From Rufibacter immobilis (GTDB lineage: Bacteria > Bacteroidota > Bacteroidia > Cytophagales > Hymenobacteraceae), in assembly GCF_003721565.1 (NCBI RefSeq), contig NZ_RJJE01000002.1:514499-578498 (forward strand): 64,000 nucleotides of DNA. The letters run 5' to 3'. Each line of letters begins with the position of its first letter. The stretch's first letter is position 1. This document shows positions 42,215 to 50,413 of the stretch, in pieces. A program made the position numbers and the translations under genes. The notes below the pieces were generated by a model that saw only the letters and a program-made list of their open reading frames with translations, did not search any database and was not told the DNA's origin.

Positions 42215-42874
42215 TTACTGAGGCGTAAGCCGCTGCAGGTTGGGGTAAATGGGCAGATAAGTGTCCGCAATGCTCTGTCCTTTGGGGTGGATGGCAATGC
42301 CCACACAGGTGCTGTCTGGTCCGCTAATCTCAAAGGAAATACCTTCTGCCGGAGAATCATAAAGATAAATCTGAGGGGCATTGCCGGGCTTATAGGAAGC
42401 CACTGCCTGCACCCCCGGGAAACTCTTCCTGATCTCTGCCAAAGTACTGCCCACCCGTACCTGTTTTTCAGCAACCATAAAACTCGGGGAGGTAATGCGT
42501 ACCTGTTGCACCCGCACCACTTCCTCAGCGGTACCCGTGTTTTCCCGCACCGTGTACACGTCTACCCGGTGGCGCTCTTGGCCGGTGCCTTTGCTGTACC
42601 AGGTGGAGATGGATTTGCCCATGGCGGCGTCACTTTCATCGGGGTCGCCCAGGGCGGCGTGTACTTTTTCCGGAGAATCTCCCAAGTTCACCTGACCAAT
42701 GTGCTGACCTGGCTCAATCTGGAAAGCGGTGTCTACGGGGGAAGAGTTGGCTACCGCAGAAGTGTCCTGGGTATTTCCTGTTCCCGGAGACGCGGCAGTT
42801 TCTGGTTTCTGGGCAGCATCCTGGCAGGAGGCCAGGCTTAGGCCAGCTAGCAAAAGGAATAGCAGAGGGCGCAT
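42215..42874 (-). CDS. Hypothetical lipoprotein
   Basis: 219 residues from ATG 42874 (an ATG two codons upstream is possible). The lipoprotein signal is LLFLLLAGLSLASC, with Cys at about 17. A low-complexity Ala/Ser/Thr linker (about 20-50) is followed by a compact domain with HIGQVNLGDSPEKVHAALGD and VGSTLAEIRKSFPGVQAV. The two short repeats 'xxxLGDSPEKVHAALGDP' and 'VGSTLAEIRKSFPG' look like a duplicated small fold that binds or modulates, as in SmpA/BamE-like proteins. That comparison is a guess. No enzyme motif. Confidence 0.7.
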   Translation of the reverse strand: MRPLLFLLLAGLSLASCQDAAQKPETAASPGTGNTQDTSAVANSSPVDTAFQIEPGQHIGQVNLGDSPEKVHAALGDPDESDAAMGKSISTWYSKGTGQERHRVDVYTVRENTGTAEEVVRVQQVRITSPSFMVAEKQVRVGSTLAEIRKSFPGVQAVASYKPGNAPQIYLYDSPAEGISFEISGPDSTCVGIAIHPKGQSIADTYLPIYPNLQRLTPQ

Positions 42875-42939
42875 AGACATGGAGTTTTAGAGGTAGGTGT
42901 ACTTCCCGCCCCAACTTTGGGTTTCAGGGGCGGCGTAGT

Positions 42940-43524
42940 TTAAGCCATCTGTTTCTCCAGCAGCAGAATCAGGATATGGATCACCTTGATGTGGATTTCC
43001 TGAATTCTATCGGCGTAGCCGAAGTGCGGAACCCTGATTTCCACGTCGCTGAGGGAAGCCAACTGGCCGCCGTCTTTGCCGGTAAGGGTCACCACGTGTA
43101 CGCCTTGTTCTTTGGCCACCTGAGCGGCTTTGAGCACGTTGCCCGAGTTGCCGCTGGTGCTGATGCCTAACAGAACATCGCCGGGTTTGGCCAGGGCCTG
43201 CACGTAGCGCGAGAAGATGTGCTCATAGCCGTAGTCATTGGAGACGCAGCTCATGTGGCTGGGGTCTGAGATGGAGATAGCGGCCATGGGGGCGCGGTCA
43301 TCGCGGTAGCGGCCGGTGAGTTCCTCGGCGAAGTGCATGGCGTCACACATAGAGCCGCCGTTGCCGCACGAAAGGATTTTGCCCCCGTTTTTCAGGCTGG
43401 TGGTCATGAGCTGCGCCGCGGCCTCAATGGCGGCAACGGTGGTGGGCTGGGCCAGAAAATTATGGAGTACCTGTTGGGCTTCTTGCAGTTCCTGCAGAAT
43501 AAGGGCAGAAGGCGACGGATTCAT
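42940..43524 (-). CDS. gmhA: D-sedoheptulose 7-phosphate isomerase
   Basis: 194 residues. An SIS-domain enzyme making D-glycero-D-manno-heptose 7-phosphate, the first step to the heptose of LPS or other glycans. Motifs include [20 protein letters not shown] (phosphate-binding and catalytic Glu), [32 protein letters not shown] and the C-terminal [17 protein letters not shown] with the metal/catalytic His. Its 5' end is 3 bp from the stop of the membrane gene at 43528 on the same strand, so they form an operon. Confidence 0.93.
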   Translation of the reverse strand: MNPSPSALILQELQEAQQVLHNFLAQPTTVAAIEAAAQLMTTSLKNGGKILSCGNGGSMCDAMHFAEELTGRYRDDRAPMAAISISDPSHMSCVSNDYGYEHIFSRYVQALAKPGDVLLGISTSGNSGNVLKAAQVAKEQGVHVVTLTGKDGGQLASLSDVEIRVPHFGYADRIQEIHIKVIHILILLLEKQMA

Positions 43525-43527
43525 GCG

Positions 43528-44022
43528 TTAAAAACTAGGCCGGTGGTCTGCCGGCGGCAGGTTGGGATTTTCTTCTGGGTTAAGCGTGGGCGGCATGGGG
43601 GCGGGCGTAATGATCAATTCAGCTTCTTCCTCCGCAGGGTTTACCCCAGGTCTGGTGGGCGGGGTAGTAACTACGGGTTTGGCCGGAGCAGGCTGCGGAG
43701 TGAGCGGGGCTGCGGTGGCTCTTAGCTGTTGGTCATAGTGTTTCGCCTTCAGTTCTGTGTGTTTTACTTTTAAATCACTGAGCTGTTGGCGCTCCCGGCC
43801 AAGGCTTCGCTTAAGGGAGGCAATATACGCGTTTTCCAGCAAGAGTTCTGCCAGTAAGAGCACGGCTCCTATCCAAAGCAGCCGGTTGTAGAACTGGGCA
43901 GCATGGGCTAAGTCAAACAAAGCCACAAACTTAGGCACGCTCAAGATGCGCAGCAGAAACAGGAAGGCAATGAGCAGATAAATCATGACCAAAATATTGA
44001 CGGCTTTCTTTAAAGTTTCCAT
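43528..44022 (-). CDS. Hypothetical membrane protein with Pro-rich tail
   Basis: 164 residues. Two membrane helices (about 8-27, NILVMIYLLIAFLFLLRIL; about 48-66, LLWIGAVLLLAELLL) are followed by a coiled coil (SLKRSLGRERQQLSDLKVKH) and a Pro-rich tail (TPQPAPAKPVVTTPPTRPG). No known domain. It precedes gmhA by 3 bp and is probably co-transcribed, which suggests an envelope role. Confidence 0.7.
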   Translation of the reverse strand: METLKKAVNILVMIYLLIAFLFLLRILSVPKFVALFDLAHAAQFYNRLLWIGAVLLLAELLLENAYIASLKRSLGRERQQLSDLKVKHTELKAKHYDQQLRATAAPLTPQPAPAKPVVTTPPTRPGVNPAEEEAELIITPAPMPPTLNPEENPNLPPADHRPSF

Positions 44023-44101
44023 AGGCGTAGCGGTAGAACTGGTGGCTGTTCTTTTTTTGTACGCAGGCCTGCCGTAAAAAGCTGTGTCTGGTAATGGCAG
44101 T

Positions 44102-44166
44102 AAAGCAGAAAAGCCGTTTAGGGGCTGTTTTTGGAAAAACGGGCCCTAAACGGCTTTTCTGCTTTT
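44102..44166. terminator. Extended palindrome, likely bidirectional terminator
   Basis: The core palindrome (44113-44154) is extended by aaagcagaaaagcc / ggcttttctgcttt, 15 bp beyond the stop of the ABC transporter. Confidence 0.7.
44113..44154. repeat. Intergenic palindrome, near-perfect copy
   Basis: Arms gccgtttaggggc and gggccctaaacggc around tgtttttggaaaaac. Confidence 0.88.
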
Positions 44167-44181
44167 GGCGAAAATTACTCG

Positions 44182-46011
44182 CTACGCGTGCTGCATCTGC
44201 GTGAGTTTGAAGTACAGCCCGCCCTGCTGCACCAACTGGGCGTGGTTGCCGCGCTCTACAATTCTTCCGGCCTGCAAGACAATGATCTCATCTGCGTGCT
44301 GAATGGTGCTGAGGCGGTGGGCAATCACCAGGGAGGTACGGTTTTTCATGAGGTTAGTGAGCGCTTCCTGCACCAGCTTCTCAGATTCGGTGTCCAGGGC
44401 CGAGGTGGCTTCGTCCATGATTAAGATGGGCGGGTTCTTGAGAATGGCGCGGGCAATGCTCAGGCGCTGGCGCTGACCTCCGGAGAGTTTGCTACCCCGG
44501 TCCCCAATCACGGTCTGGTACCCGTCTGGACTCTGCATGATGAACTCGTGCGCATTCGCGATTTTGGCGGCGGCCATCACCTCGGCCTCCGTGGCATCGG
44601 TTTTATTGAAGGCGATGTTGTTGAAGATGGTGTCATTGAACAGAATGGATTCCTGGGTCACAATGCCCATCTGCTCCCTGATGGAGTGCAGGGAACAGTC
44701 GCGCAGGTCCTGGCCATCAATGGAGATAGTGCCTTCGGAGGGGTCATAGAAACGGGGCAGTAAGTCTGCCAGCGTGGATTTCCCGCCGCCCGATGGGCCT
44801 ACCAGCGCAATGGTCTTGCCTTTGGGAATACGCAGGTTGATATCCTGTAGAATAGGCTCAGCCCCGTACCGGAAGCCCACGTTCTTGAATTCAATTTCCT
44901 GCGTGAAAGAAGGCAGCACTTTGGCATCTGCCTTGTCTCTAATCTGCGGTTGGGTGTCAATGAGGGCCAGCACCCGTTCCCCAGACACCAAGCCGCGCTG
45001 AATGTTGCTGAACGCGTTGGAGATGGCTTTTACCGGAACCAGTACCTGGGAGAAAAGCGCCAGATAGGCAATCAAATCCTCGCCGCCCAGGTCAGATTCG
45101 CCGCGCAGCACCAGAGAACCGCCGTAGAACAGGATTCCCGCCACCGCCGAAACCCCCATAAACTCAGAGAACGGCGAGGCCAGGCTGCGTTTGTTGTTCA
45201 TAGACGTGATGATGCGGGCGTAGAGGCTGTTGCTATGCTCAAATTTATTCAGCACGTACGGCTGCGCGTTAAAGCCTTTGACCACCCGCAGTCCACTCAA
45301 GGTTTCGTCAATAATGCCCAGAATAGAACCCAGCGCATCCTGGCCCTGGGTAGACTGGCGCTTCAGTTTCTTGGAGATGCTGGAAATGATAAGACCCGAG
45401 ACCGGCAGCACCAGCAAGCTGAAAAACGTGAGCTGCGGCGATATATAAAACAGCACCACAAAATAGCCAATGAGCAGGAACGGCTCCCGGAACAGCACGT
45501 TCAGCGTGCTCACCACCGAGTTTTCCACTTCCTGCACGTCATTGGTGAGGGTAGACATGATATGGCCTTTGCGCTGGTTAGAGAAAAAGCCCAGCTGTAG
45601 CTGCGTGAGGCGTTCAAATACTTGCATTCTCAGGTTTTTCACCACCCGGGCCCGCACCACGCCCTCAATTCGGAGACCGATGTACCGGAACACGTTGGCA
45701 AGCAACACAGAGCACACCAGCATAAGACAGATGAAGCGCAGCGCACCTATGCTGCCCTCGGCCTGCACAATCTGGCCCACGTGGTAGTAGAAAAACTGGG
45801 TAGCCCAGGAAAGGTTCAGCTGGAACTCCGGGGCCGTGGTAGGAATATTCTCCATGCTCTGCGCCTGCCCAAACAACACCTTGAGCAAAGGAGCCAGCAA
45901 CCCGAAGTTCAGCACCCCGAAAACCGTGGCCAGCAGCGTGGCAATGGCATACCACGGAACGTACTGGCTGAACGGCTGCGCAAATTTTAAAATGCGGAAA
46001 TAAGTCTTCAT
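44182..46011 (-). CDS. MsbA-like ABC exporter (membrane + ATPase fusion)
   Basis: 609 residues. An N-terminal six-helix exporter domain (about 20-330) is followed by the ATPase domain, with Walker A LVGPSGGGKSTLADLL (about 396-411), signature LSGGQRQRLSIARA and Walker B PILIMDEATSALD. The type is that of MsbA and relatives that flip lipid A or other lipids. Bacteroidota have several such paralogues, so lipid A export is not certain. A perfect TACCTTTG box ends only 5 nt before the ATG (46017-46024), suggesting a leaderless or nearly leaderless mRNA. Confidence 0.9.
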   Translation of the reverse strand: MKTYFRILKFAQPFSQYVPWYAIATLLATVFGVLNFGLLAPLLKVLFGQAQSMENIPTTAPEFQLNLSWATQFFYYHVGQIVQAEGSIGALRFICLMLVCSVLLANVFRYIGLRIEGVVRARVVKNLRMQVFERLTQLQLGFFSNQRKGHIMSTLTNDVQEVENSVVSTLNVLFREPFLLIGYFVVLFYISPQLTFFSLLVLPVSGLIISSISKKLKRQSTQGQDALGSILGIIDETLSGLRVVKGFNAQPYVLNKFEHSNSLYARIITSMNNKRSLASPFSEFMGVSAVAGILFYGGSLVLRGESDLGGEDLIAYLALFSQVLVPVKAISNAFSNIQRGLVSGERVLALIDTQPQIRDKADAKVLPSFTQEIEFKNVGFRYGAEPILQDINLRIPKGKTIALVGPSGGGKSTLADLLPRFYDPSEGTISIDGQDLRDCSLHSIREQMGIVTQESILFNDTIFNNIAFNKTDATEAEVMAAAKIANAHEFIMQSPDGYQTVIGDRGSKLSGGQRQRLSIARAILKNPPILIMDEATSALDTESEKLVQEALTNLMKNRTSLVIAHRLSTIQHADEIIVLQAGRIVERGNHAQLVQQGGLYFKLTQMQHA

Positions 46012-46016
46012 TGCCG

Positions 46017-46024
46017 CAAAGGTA
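46017..46024 (-). promoter_or_regulatory. -7 box 5 nt before the ABC exporter start
   Basis: TACCTTTG on the minus strand, then cggca and ATG. The spacing implies transcription starting at or next to the start codon. The same arrangement occurs at 51880-51887. Confidence 0.55.
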
Positions 46025-46062
46025 CGGCTTTGCTTTCTAAATCAGTACACAAAGGAGTTTTG

Positions 46063-46101
46063 CCGTTTTGGGCTTAATTTCTGAAAAACAGCCCCTAAAC
46101 A
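46063..46101. repeat. Intergenic palindrome, mixed-arm copy
   Basis: Left arm ccgttttgggcttaattt, right arm gaaaaacagcccctaaaca. Confidence 0.7.
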
Positions 46102-46141
46102 GCAAGGCTTCCCGCTGCGGTAGAAGGAAGCCTTGCTGTGT
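46100..46141 (-). terminator. Terminator after the Wzi/RemB-like gene
   Basis: Stem cagcaaggcttcc / ggaagccttgctg, 40 bp after the stop codon. Confidence 0.7.
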
Positions 46142-46180
46142 GAGAAAATAAATTAGCGCAAGCTGACGCTCGGGCAAGGG

Positions 46181-47881
46181 CTAGAACTCATGGGTCCGTT
46201 GCGGGATGTTCCAGCGGAAAGAGACGGCGGTGAAGGAAGAGCGCTGGTCAAAGCGGCTGTCATCGGCGGCGGCGCGGCGCACCACCTGGGTCACGTCCAG
46301 AAACATGTTGTACATCAGCTGGAAAGACGCGGTGGCCTCGCCGTACACCTGGTCTGTGGTAATGCCTTGCCCAATGGTCTGGCCGTAGTTGCCGTCACGC
46401 ACGGTTGCGGGCTGTTCAGGGTCGCCGGAGCGGGTGGTGTAGGGTTTGAGCACGTTGCCGCCGTAGTTGCTGGCCGGGTTACCCGGTTCAGGGTCTTGGC
46501 CGTAGCGCGAGACAATGGCTTTGCCCGTGAGCGTGAGCTTGGGCAGGGGCTGGTACCGCACAATGGCCACCGCCTCCGCAAAGTTCGCGCCCAGGGGGTG
46601 AGCCAGCGGCTGCAGGTAGTGTTGGTAGTTTTTGGCCGGGTCTTCGTGCTGGTAGGTATAGGGGCGGGCCAGGTTGATCTCGCCCTGCAGATCCAGGTTG
46701 GAAACGCCAAACGCATCTATGTATTTGGCGCCGCCCTGTAGCCCGAATTTGTTGCCCCACCAGCCGTTGCCCGCCCGTAGTTCACTGATCAGGAATTCGT
46801 CCAGCACTACCTGCCCATAGAGCTGCACCCGCTTGCGGATGTCCCATTTGAAATCGGCGCCCAGCAGGGCATTGTCTTCAGAGCCCAGGCCCTGTTCAAT
46901 GCTGCGGTAGAAAATGATGGGGTTGAGGTACTGGAGCTCGAACCGACCGTGGTCGCGCCCGAAGATCACTGATTCAAACACCCCCACGTTCAGGTTAGGC
47001 AAGAGGTTGATGCTGAGGTGGTGCAGCGTCATGTATTTCTTGTCATAGAGTTGATCTGCGCGCTGAAAGCTTTGGGTGAGTTCGGCGTAGAGGTTGGTGT
47101 ACTGCAGTTTCCAGACCTGGGTCTGCAACTTCAGGAAGAAGTACGGCGCCGAGTAATCTGACAGAATCATGGACCTAAAGCCGTTGCCAATGAAGTTACG
47201 GTCATGCCCCAGCATCACGCTGATGTGTTTGGTGGCGGCGTAATTCACGTATCCGCGGGCCGAGAAGAAGTCATAGCCCTCAGAACTGAAATCTTTCCAG
47301 TAGGCTTCGTGCGGCACAATGTTGTCGCGTTCAATGCGGTGGTTCACGTAGCCCGGCAGCTTGGCCTGGTTATCGGCGAGGAAGGTGTAGAAGCCCAGTT
47401 TGCCGTCAATGGTTCCTTCTACCTGCACCCCGCGGGAGTTGATGTAGCGCAGGCCATCGGTTTCATTGTCTTTTCCGGCCTGCAAGCCCAGCACCGGGTT
47501 TACCCGCAGCGTGAACTCGGGGCTTTCATAGTGGTAGAGATCGGTTTTGTTCGTGTAGAAATGCCGCAGCACGGGGCGCGGGTTCTCATTGTCGCGGGAG
47601 AAGCGGGTGTGGTTCCAGTTGTCGTTGAGCAGGTAATTCACGTTGTACTCATCTGGGCGTGTGCCCGAGACGGCATCCTGACGGGCTGCCTCGCCCAGTT
47701 CCGCTACTTTGGCCCGGCCGTAGGGTTTGAAGGACGTGTGCAGATTTTCTGTGGGGTATTTGATGTGGTAACGGTCTATGAGGCGGTACACATCCTGGTT
47801 AAGAGGCACGGTGGCATCCTGGGCCATGACAGGCCCTGCCAGAAACAGGAGGCCCATCAGCAGACGGTAGTTGTTTTTCAT
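46181..47881 (-). CDS. Outer-membrane barrel of the capsule-assembly Wzi / gliding RemB type
   Basis: 566 residues from ATG 47881, where a signal peptide begins (YRLLMGLLFLAGPVMAQ). The frame is open 30 codons further upstream, but that part is Arg/Cys/Pro-rich and precedes the signal. Barrel strands run throughout. Characteristic blocks are VNPVLGLQAG, GFYTFLADNQAKLPGY, HISVMLGHDRNFIGNGFRSM, FFLKLQTQVWKLQYTNLYAEL and FELQYLNPIIFYRS. Wzi anchors capsule at the cell surface, and Flavobacteriia have a related protein named RemB. Which role applies here is not decided by sequence. Confidence 0.82.
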   Translation of the reverse strand: MKNNYRLLMGLLFLAGPVMAQDATVPLNQDVYRLIDRYHIKYPTENLHTSFKPYGRAKVAELGEAARQDAVSGTRPDEYNVNYLLNDNWNHTRFSRDNENPRPVLRHFYTNKTDLYHYESPEFTLRVNPVLGLQAGKDNETDGLRYINSRGVQVEGTIDGKLGFYTFLADNQAKLPGYVNHRIERDNIVPHEAYWKDFSSEGYDFFSARGYVNYAATKHISVMLGHDRNFIGNGFRSMILSDYSAPYFFLKLQTQVWKLQYTNLYAELTQSFQRADQLYDKKYMTLHHLSINLLPNLNVGVFESVIFGRDHGRFELQYLNPIIFYRSIEQGLGSEDNALLGADFKWDIRKRVQLYGQVVLDEFLISELRAGNGWWGNKFGLQGGAKYIDAFGVSNLDLQGEINLARPYTYQHEDPAKNYQHYLQPLAHPLGANFAEAVAIVRYQPLPKLTLTGKAIVSRYGQDPEPGNPASNYGGNVLKPYTTRSGDPEQPATVRDGNYGQTIGQGITTDQVYGEATASFQLMYNMFLDVTQVVRRAAADDSRFDQRSSFTAVSFRWNIPQRTHEF

Positions 47882-47999
47882 AAAGAGAAAAGTAGGCGCT
47901 AAAGATAGCGGAAATTTGTCCGTGTACTCCTGGCGGGGGCAACAGGTTGCCCGGAAAGAGCTGCGTGGCACTGTGGCAGGAGAAATATTTCTGAACCTT

Positions 48000-48039
48000 G
48001 CGTTTAGGGGCTGTTTTTGGAAAAACAGCCCCTAAACGC
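48000..48039. repeat. Intergenic palindrome, perfect consensus copy
   Basis: Arms gcgtttaggggctgttttt and aaaaacagcccctaaacgc with a 2-nt centre gg. It is the best representative of the family in the window. Confidence 0.95.
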
Positions 48040-48103
48040 AAAAGGCACCTTATAACAAAGATACCCTGACCAAACTCCCTGAAAATAGTATCTTGCCTGC
48101 CAG

Positions 48104-49066
48104 ATGATTCAGTTGCTGCGCCACCATGAAATTGACCCGCTACGCTGGGAGGCCTGCCTGCAGAAGGCCCATGAGCCGCTGGTGTATGTGCATGCCTGGT
48201 ATCTGGAAACTGTCTGCGCCGGGAACTGGGAGGCGCTGGTGGAGAAACAGGACGAGGAGTACGTTTCTGTGTTCCCGCTGCCGGTGCGCACGCTGCTGGG
48301 GCAGAAGAAAGTGTACCAGCCGTTGTTCGCGCAGCAGCTGGGTTTGGTAGTGACCCCGGCCAGCCAGCACCGTACGGTAGAAGAATATTTGGCGCTGTTG
48401 CCGCCGCTGTTCAGTCAGGTGCAGTACCAGTTGCCGTGGCCTAACTTCGTTCCGGCTGCGTTGCCCCAAAGCTGGCAGGGACGCCTTCGGCCTAATTATG
48501 AACTCCCTTTATTCAGTACGTATGCAGCGCTTCGGCAGCAATACTCTACCAACCTGCGCCGGAACCTCCAGAAAGCGCAGAAGGCACAATTGGTCATAGA
48601 GCCCGCTGCTTCCATTTCTGCCCTGCTTGCCTTGTTCCGGCAGACCAAAGGGCTGGAGTTACCCGATCTGAAACCGCGGCATTACGCAATATTGGAAAAG
48701 CTTTACCGGCGGGCTAAAGAGGAAAAAGTTGGCGAAATATGGGAAGTGCGGGTGCAGCAAGAGGTGGTAGCGGCGGCTTTTGTGCTGCGTACGGCGCACC
48801 GCGTTACTTTTTTATTTGGGGCCAGTTCTGCCCTGGGCCGGCAGGTAGGCGCCATGGCGTTTCTGTTAGACAGCCTCGTGCAGCAGGAAGCCATGACCGG
48901 CAAGACCTTTGATTTTGAAGGGAGCGAAGTGTCCGGGGTGGCCAAATTTTACGCCGGTTTTGGAGCGCTGCCCGTCTCCTATGTATCTTTAGGGGTTAAA
49001 TCTAAACCTTCTGCGTTGCAATGGATCCCAAACGTCTTCATATCATTAGCCAAACGCCTTCGTTAG
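48104..49066 (+). CDS. FemAB/GNAT-like acyltransferase
   Basis: 320 residues, cytoplasmic. The N-terminal half (about 1-150) and the C-terminal half (about 165-300) both look like GNAT folds, as in FemAB-type proteins. The central block YAALRQQYSTNLRRNLQKAQ and the C-terminal TFDFEGSEVSGVAKFYAGFG are characteristic of FemAB-like acyltransferases. These transfer amino acids or acyl groups to cell-wall or sugar precursors. The substrate is unknown. Its last 46 bp overlap upp in another frame, and a near-match to the -7 box (TATCTTGC, 48089-48096) lies 7 nt before the ATG. Confidence 0.7.
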   Translation: MIQLLRHHEIDPLRWEACLQKAHEPLVYVHAWYLETVCAGNWEALVEKQDEEYVSVFPLPVRTLLGQKKVYQPLFAQQLGLVVTPASQHRTVEEYLALLPPLFSQVQYQLPWPNFVPAALPQSWQGRLRPNYELPLFSTYAALRQQYSTNLRRNLQKAQKAQLVIEPAASISALLALFRQTKGLELPDLKPRHYAILEKLYRRAKEEKVGEIWEVRVQQEVVAAAFVLRTAHRVTFLFGASSALGRQVGAMAFLLDSLVQQEAMTGKTFDFEGSEVSGVAKFYAGFGALPVSYVSLGVKSKPSALQWIPNVFISLAKRLR

Positions 49067-49674
49067 CCAATCATTTCATCTCTGAGCTGCGCGATGTAAC
49101 CGTACAGAAAGACAGCCTGCGGTTCCGGCGTAACCTGGAGCGGCTGGGCGAGGTGATGGCCCTCAAGATCTCTGAAACGCTGGCGTATCAGGAGCAGACC
49201 ATTCAGACGCCTTTAACGGAGACCCGGCAAACCTTGCTGGTGGAGTTCCCGGTGCTGGCTACGGTGCTTCGGGCAGGTTTGCCGTTCCATCAGGGCTTCC
49301 TCAATTACTTTGACCAGTCTACCTGTGCCTTTGTGGGAGCCTACAGGGCAGAAGGCGACCGTCAGTTGTCTGTGCACCTGGATTACATGGCCACGCCCCA
49401 TCTGGAAGACAAAATCCTGATTCTGGTAGACCCCATGCTGGCCACCGGTAAATCTCTGGTGCTTACTTACCAAGACATGCTGCGCTACGGTACTCCTAAG
49501 AGAATCATCATTGCTGCCATCATTGCCAGTCCAGAGGGAGTGGCCCACGTGCAGGAGAGCATCCCGGAGGCCGATTTATGGCTAGGTGCACTGGATGAGT
49601 GCCTGAACGAGCTCGCGTATATTGTGCCCGGATTAGGCGATGCCGGTGATTTGGCTTTCGGGGCTAAAAAATAA
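49021..49674 (+). CDS. upp: Uracil phosphoribosyltransferase
   Basis: 217 residues. It salvages uracil to UMP using PRPP. The 5-phosphoribosyl-binding loop is ILVDPMLATGKSLV, and uracil contacts lie in the C-terminal YIVPGLGDAGDLAFG. Other family blocks are FRRNLERLGEVMALKISETL and TVLRAGLPFHQGFLNYF. The start ATG 49021 lies inside the upstream FemAB-like gene (46-bp overlap in another frame), and homology begins there, so the overlap appears real. Confidence 0.95.
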   Translation: MDPKRLHIISQTPSLANHFISELRDVTVQKDSLRFRRNLERLGEVMALKISETLAYQEQTIQTPLTETRQTLLVEFPVLATVLRAGLPFHQGFLNYFDQSTCAFVGAYRAEGDRQLSVHLDYMATPHLEDKILILVDPMLATGKSLVLTYQDMLRYGTPKRIIIAAIIASPEGVAHVQESIPEADLWLGALDECLNELAYIVPGLGDAGDLAFGAKK

Positions 49675-49743
49675 AAAAAATACAAAAAGTAGTTTCTATT
49701 GAACTAATAGAGCTGCGTTGGTGTGCGTTAACTACTATAAGTA

Positions 49744-49751
49744 TATATTTG
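49744..49751 (+). promoter_or_regulatory. -7 box of the 49838 gene
   Basis: TATATTTG matches TAnnTTTG in the AT-rich gap after upp. A TTG lies 23 bp upstream, slightly far. Confidence 0.45.
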
Positions 49752-49837
49752 ATAGAGTGGGCCTTGTTTCTCTGTAAGGGAGAAGGATACCTTCTGAGTT
49801 AGTTGATGTAGTTCTTTTTCTTCTCTGGTTAAGCAGT

Positions 49838-50299
49838 ATGTTACCCGCGGTTATTAAATATATTTCTGTTTATCTTCTGAGTGCTGTCAAGTTCTTTGGC
49901 GGACCCCTGGCGGGAGTGAGTATGGGGCTTTCTTTCGGGGCAACCATGGCCCTGACCGTAGCCGGAATGATGACCAGCGTTTTTCTGTTTTCCTTGATTG
50001 GCACGGCGGTGCATAACCGCTATGTGGAGCGGCAACGGGCCAAAAACAAACCCATGTTCAGCAAAAAGAACCGCCGCATTGTCTCGGTCTGGAAGCGGTT
50101 TGGCATGTCTGGCATTGCGTTTCTCACGCCCATTCTGCTGAGCCCGGTGGTGGGTACGGTACTGGCCACTGTCTTGGGAGTGTCTAAAAGCCGCATCATG
50201 CTGCACATGCTCTGGAGCGCCGTTTTCTGGGGCTTCGCTCTTACTTTCACATTGTTTAAACTAAGCCATCTGCCTTTCCTGCATTTTCTGGTGCGGTAA
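49838..50299 (+). CDS. Small multi-pass membrane protein (Sm_multidrug_ex/DedA-like)
   Basis: 153 residues with about four hydrophobic segments (KYISVYLLSAVKFFGGPL, ATMALTVAGMMTSVFLFSLI, IAFLTPILLSPVVGTVLATV, WSAVFWGFALTFTLFKL). A basic loop between (RQRAKNKPMFSKKNRRIVSV) faces the cytoplasm. The block GMSGIAFLTPILLSPVVGT resembles the small multidrug export / DedA-type motif with conserved Gly and Pro. Transport is therefore possible but not shown. It has its own candidate promoter and a bidirectional terminator after it. Confidence 0.65.
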   Translation: MLPAVIKYISVYLLSAVKFFGGPLAGVSMGLSFGATMALTVAGMMTSVFLFSLIGTAVHNRYVERQRAKNKPMFSKKNRRIVSVWKRFGMSGIAFLTPILLSPVVGTVLATVLGVSKSRIMLHMLWSAVFWGFALTFTLFKLSHLPFLHFLVR

Positions 50300-50319
50300 C
50301 GGTGGTTTGCTTTCTATGC

Positions 50320-50364
50320 TAAAACAGAAGAGCCGCAGGCGTAAACCTGCGGCTCTTCTGTTTT
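50320..50364. terminator. Bidirectional terminator
   Basis: Perfect stem aaaacagaagagccgcagg / cctgcggctcttctgtttt between converging genes; it overlaps the left arm of a palindrome. Confidence 0.85.
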
Positions 50365-50397
50365 AGGCCTGTTTTAGAAAAAGGAGCCGCTAAACGG
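50358..50397. repeat. Intergenic palindrome, mixed-arm copy
   Basis: Left arm ctgttttaggcctgtttt, right arm aaaaaggagccgctaaacgg. Confidence 0.7.
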
Positions 50398-50413
50398 CTC
50401 TCTTTCAAAGCGG

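Noticed and set aside
46181..49066. Capsule biosynthesis locus
   Set aside because: Only a Wzi/RemB-like barrel and a FemAB-like enzyme are close together, on opposite strands; no polymerase, flippase or glycosyltransferase set accompanies them.
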